Notes under the pieces: generated by a model
Seen by the model: only the letters and a program-made list of their open reading frames with translations
The model's database searches: none
What the model was told of the DNA's origin: nothing
Shown: one piece after another, positions 63,345 to 64,000 of the stretch
Numbering within the stretch: position 1 is the stretch's first letter
Layout of the letters: the number at the start of each line of letters is the position of its first letter
Made by a program: the position numbers and the translations under genes
Assembly: GCA_003344405.1 (NCBI GenBank)
Contig: NOWV01000042.1
Coordinates: forward strand, 248,001 to 312,000
DNA from: Trichoplax sp. H2
Lineage: Eukaryota; Placozoa; Uniplacotomia; Trichoplacea
DNA length: 64,000 bases
Reading direction: 5' to 3'

Positions 63345-63790
63345 GCTGATATGTTATCAACAATCCATATCAGGAAGATCGCCGAAGAATACTGTAATTA
63401 CTATTGCAATGCGTTATGATTAATTAAATAATAGACCATCTTGTTTGCATAGTAAAGGATAATATAGCTTTTCATTTGTGTTTTCTGCAGATACTTGATC
63501 TCATCATGAACAGATTAATAAATAAATATAGTACTGTATACACATTACAGTATGTCTTTTAATAGTACTGTTCATAAATACAGGGTTGTATGTAGTCTTC
63601 CCTAACCCTTTTTAGAGCAAAATAAAACATTTTCAGTCGTCTATGACCATATCATGCTGAATATACCCGTTCTCATCCGATGATGGAAGTAAAGCGGCAT
63701 CGAACAGAGTTAGTAATTTAGATAGGTGAGCGCTTAGGAATACCCTTTGTCGCAGACTTCAAAATATTTTTGTGATCTATTTCTTTTTCA
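63345..63790. repeat. Second copy of the 5S-bearing segment
   Basis: Corresponds to 58130-58560 in the same orientation. Shared strings include TGCTGATATGTTATCAACAATCCATATCA against TTGCTAAAACGTTATCAAAAGTCCATATCA, and CTGCAGATACTTGATCTC. This copy has an added AGTACTGTATACAC-type insertion near 63530. Confidence 0.8.
63639..63759 (+). pseudogene. Degenerate 5S rRNA copy
   Basis: Full length and colinear with the intact gene at 58430, but with about 20 substitutions, several at invariant positions: GATGATGG for GATCACGG, AGTAAAGC for AGTTAAGC, TTAGTAATTTAGATAGGTGAG for TTAGTACTTAGATGGGTGAC, CCCTTTGT for CCCTGTGC. The internal C box is damaged and helix pairing is weakened (CGCAGAC opposite GTCTATG). 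It is probably not transcribed into functional 5S RNA. Confidence 0.9.
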
Positions 63791-64000
63791 CCGCGATCGC
63801 TACTAGCTATAGTATATTTTGTTGAGGGACAACAATGAGGGATATTAAAGATGATAGGACCTTCTGGAATCGATCGAATTCCAGAATTAGCTACTGTTAT
63901 AAAATGTCATGTATCTTGCCATATTAAGAAATCCTTATGCTTCGTTGTTAGGGTTACTGCTGATAGTACTAGCAAAAGTTTCTACTTGTAGTGGTTGTTT
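63791..64000. other. Right end of window, nothing recognised
   Basis: Short AT-rich stretch after the degenerate 5S copy; any further gene is cut by the window edge. Confidence 0.5.

Noticed and set aside
1-64000. CRISPR array, operon or bacterial insertion sequence
   Set aside because: The direct repeats present are few, long and contiguous or intronic, without spacers; the genes are spliced and eukaryotic.
1-64000. tRNA genes
   Set aside because: I saw no GGTTCGA-type T-loop with a matching acceptor stem; a dedicated scan could still find one.

Overview
The window is intron-rich, AT-rich animal nuclear DNA (roughly one third G+C by eye). No exon is long and introns use GT-AG sites, many of them only 60-200 bases. 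Exons were joined by hand, requiring GT donors, AG acceptors, matching phase and agreement with remembered human proteins. The gene content (GABA-B-type receptor, ELAPOR, TBC1D25, ZNRF, ZC3HC1, CCDC102), the short introns and a spacing of about one gene per 9 kb suggest a non-bilaterian animal. A placozoan (Trichoplax/Hoilungia-like) fits best and a sponge is the main alternative. This is inference, not a species call.

Layout. 1-5774: no recognisable gene; a three-copy ~230 bp tandem repeat lies at 2733-3440. 5775-11320 (+): TBC1D25-like Rab GAP, first exon not found; a tandem array of small hairpins lies in its second intron. 11321-16531: convergent gap, no gene seen. 16532-24666 (-): complete 28-exon ELAPOR1/2 orthologue. 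26893-29117 (-): ZC3HC1 (NIPA) orthologue. 29118-29921: short divergent promoter region rich in a GTACTGTAC-type palindrome. 29922-34096 (+): ZNRF1/2 E3 ligase, with a three-copy ~300 bp tandem array in intron 2. 34097-37573: repeats plus a 20-N assembly gap flanked by a near-exact duplication. 37574-40065 (+): CCDC102 coiled-coil protein. 40066-45732: no gene seen. 45733-56784 (+): class C GPCR of the GABA-B type, 14 exons. 58430-58549 (+): intact 5S rRNA gene. About 59184-62582 (+): exons of a TIR-like protein whose ends are unresolved. 63639-63759: degenerate 5S copy inside a duplicated segment.

The genes do not form one pathway, but several concern membrane traffic and its control: TBC1D25 (Rab GAP in autophagosome maturation), ELAPOR (endosome-lysosome membrane protein), ZNRF (membrane-tethered ubiquitin ligase) and ZC3HC1 (nuclear envelope/basket protein).

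Most worth checking: the GABA-B-like receptor, which has lost a conserved ectodomain disulfide and most GABA-contact positions; the 5S gene lying beside or within the 3' end of that receptor gene and duplicated 5.2 kb away; the unrecognised TIR-like gene with a triplicated exon-sized segment; and two independent intronic arrays whose units contain inverted repeats.
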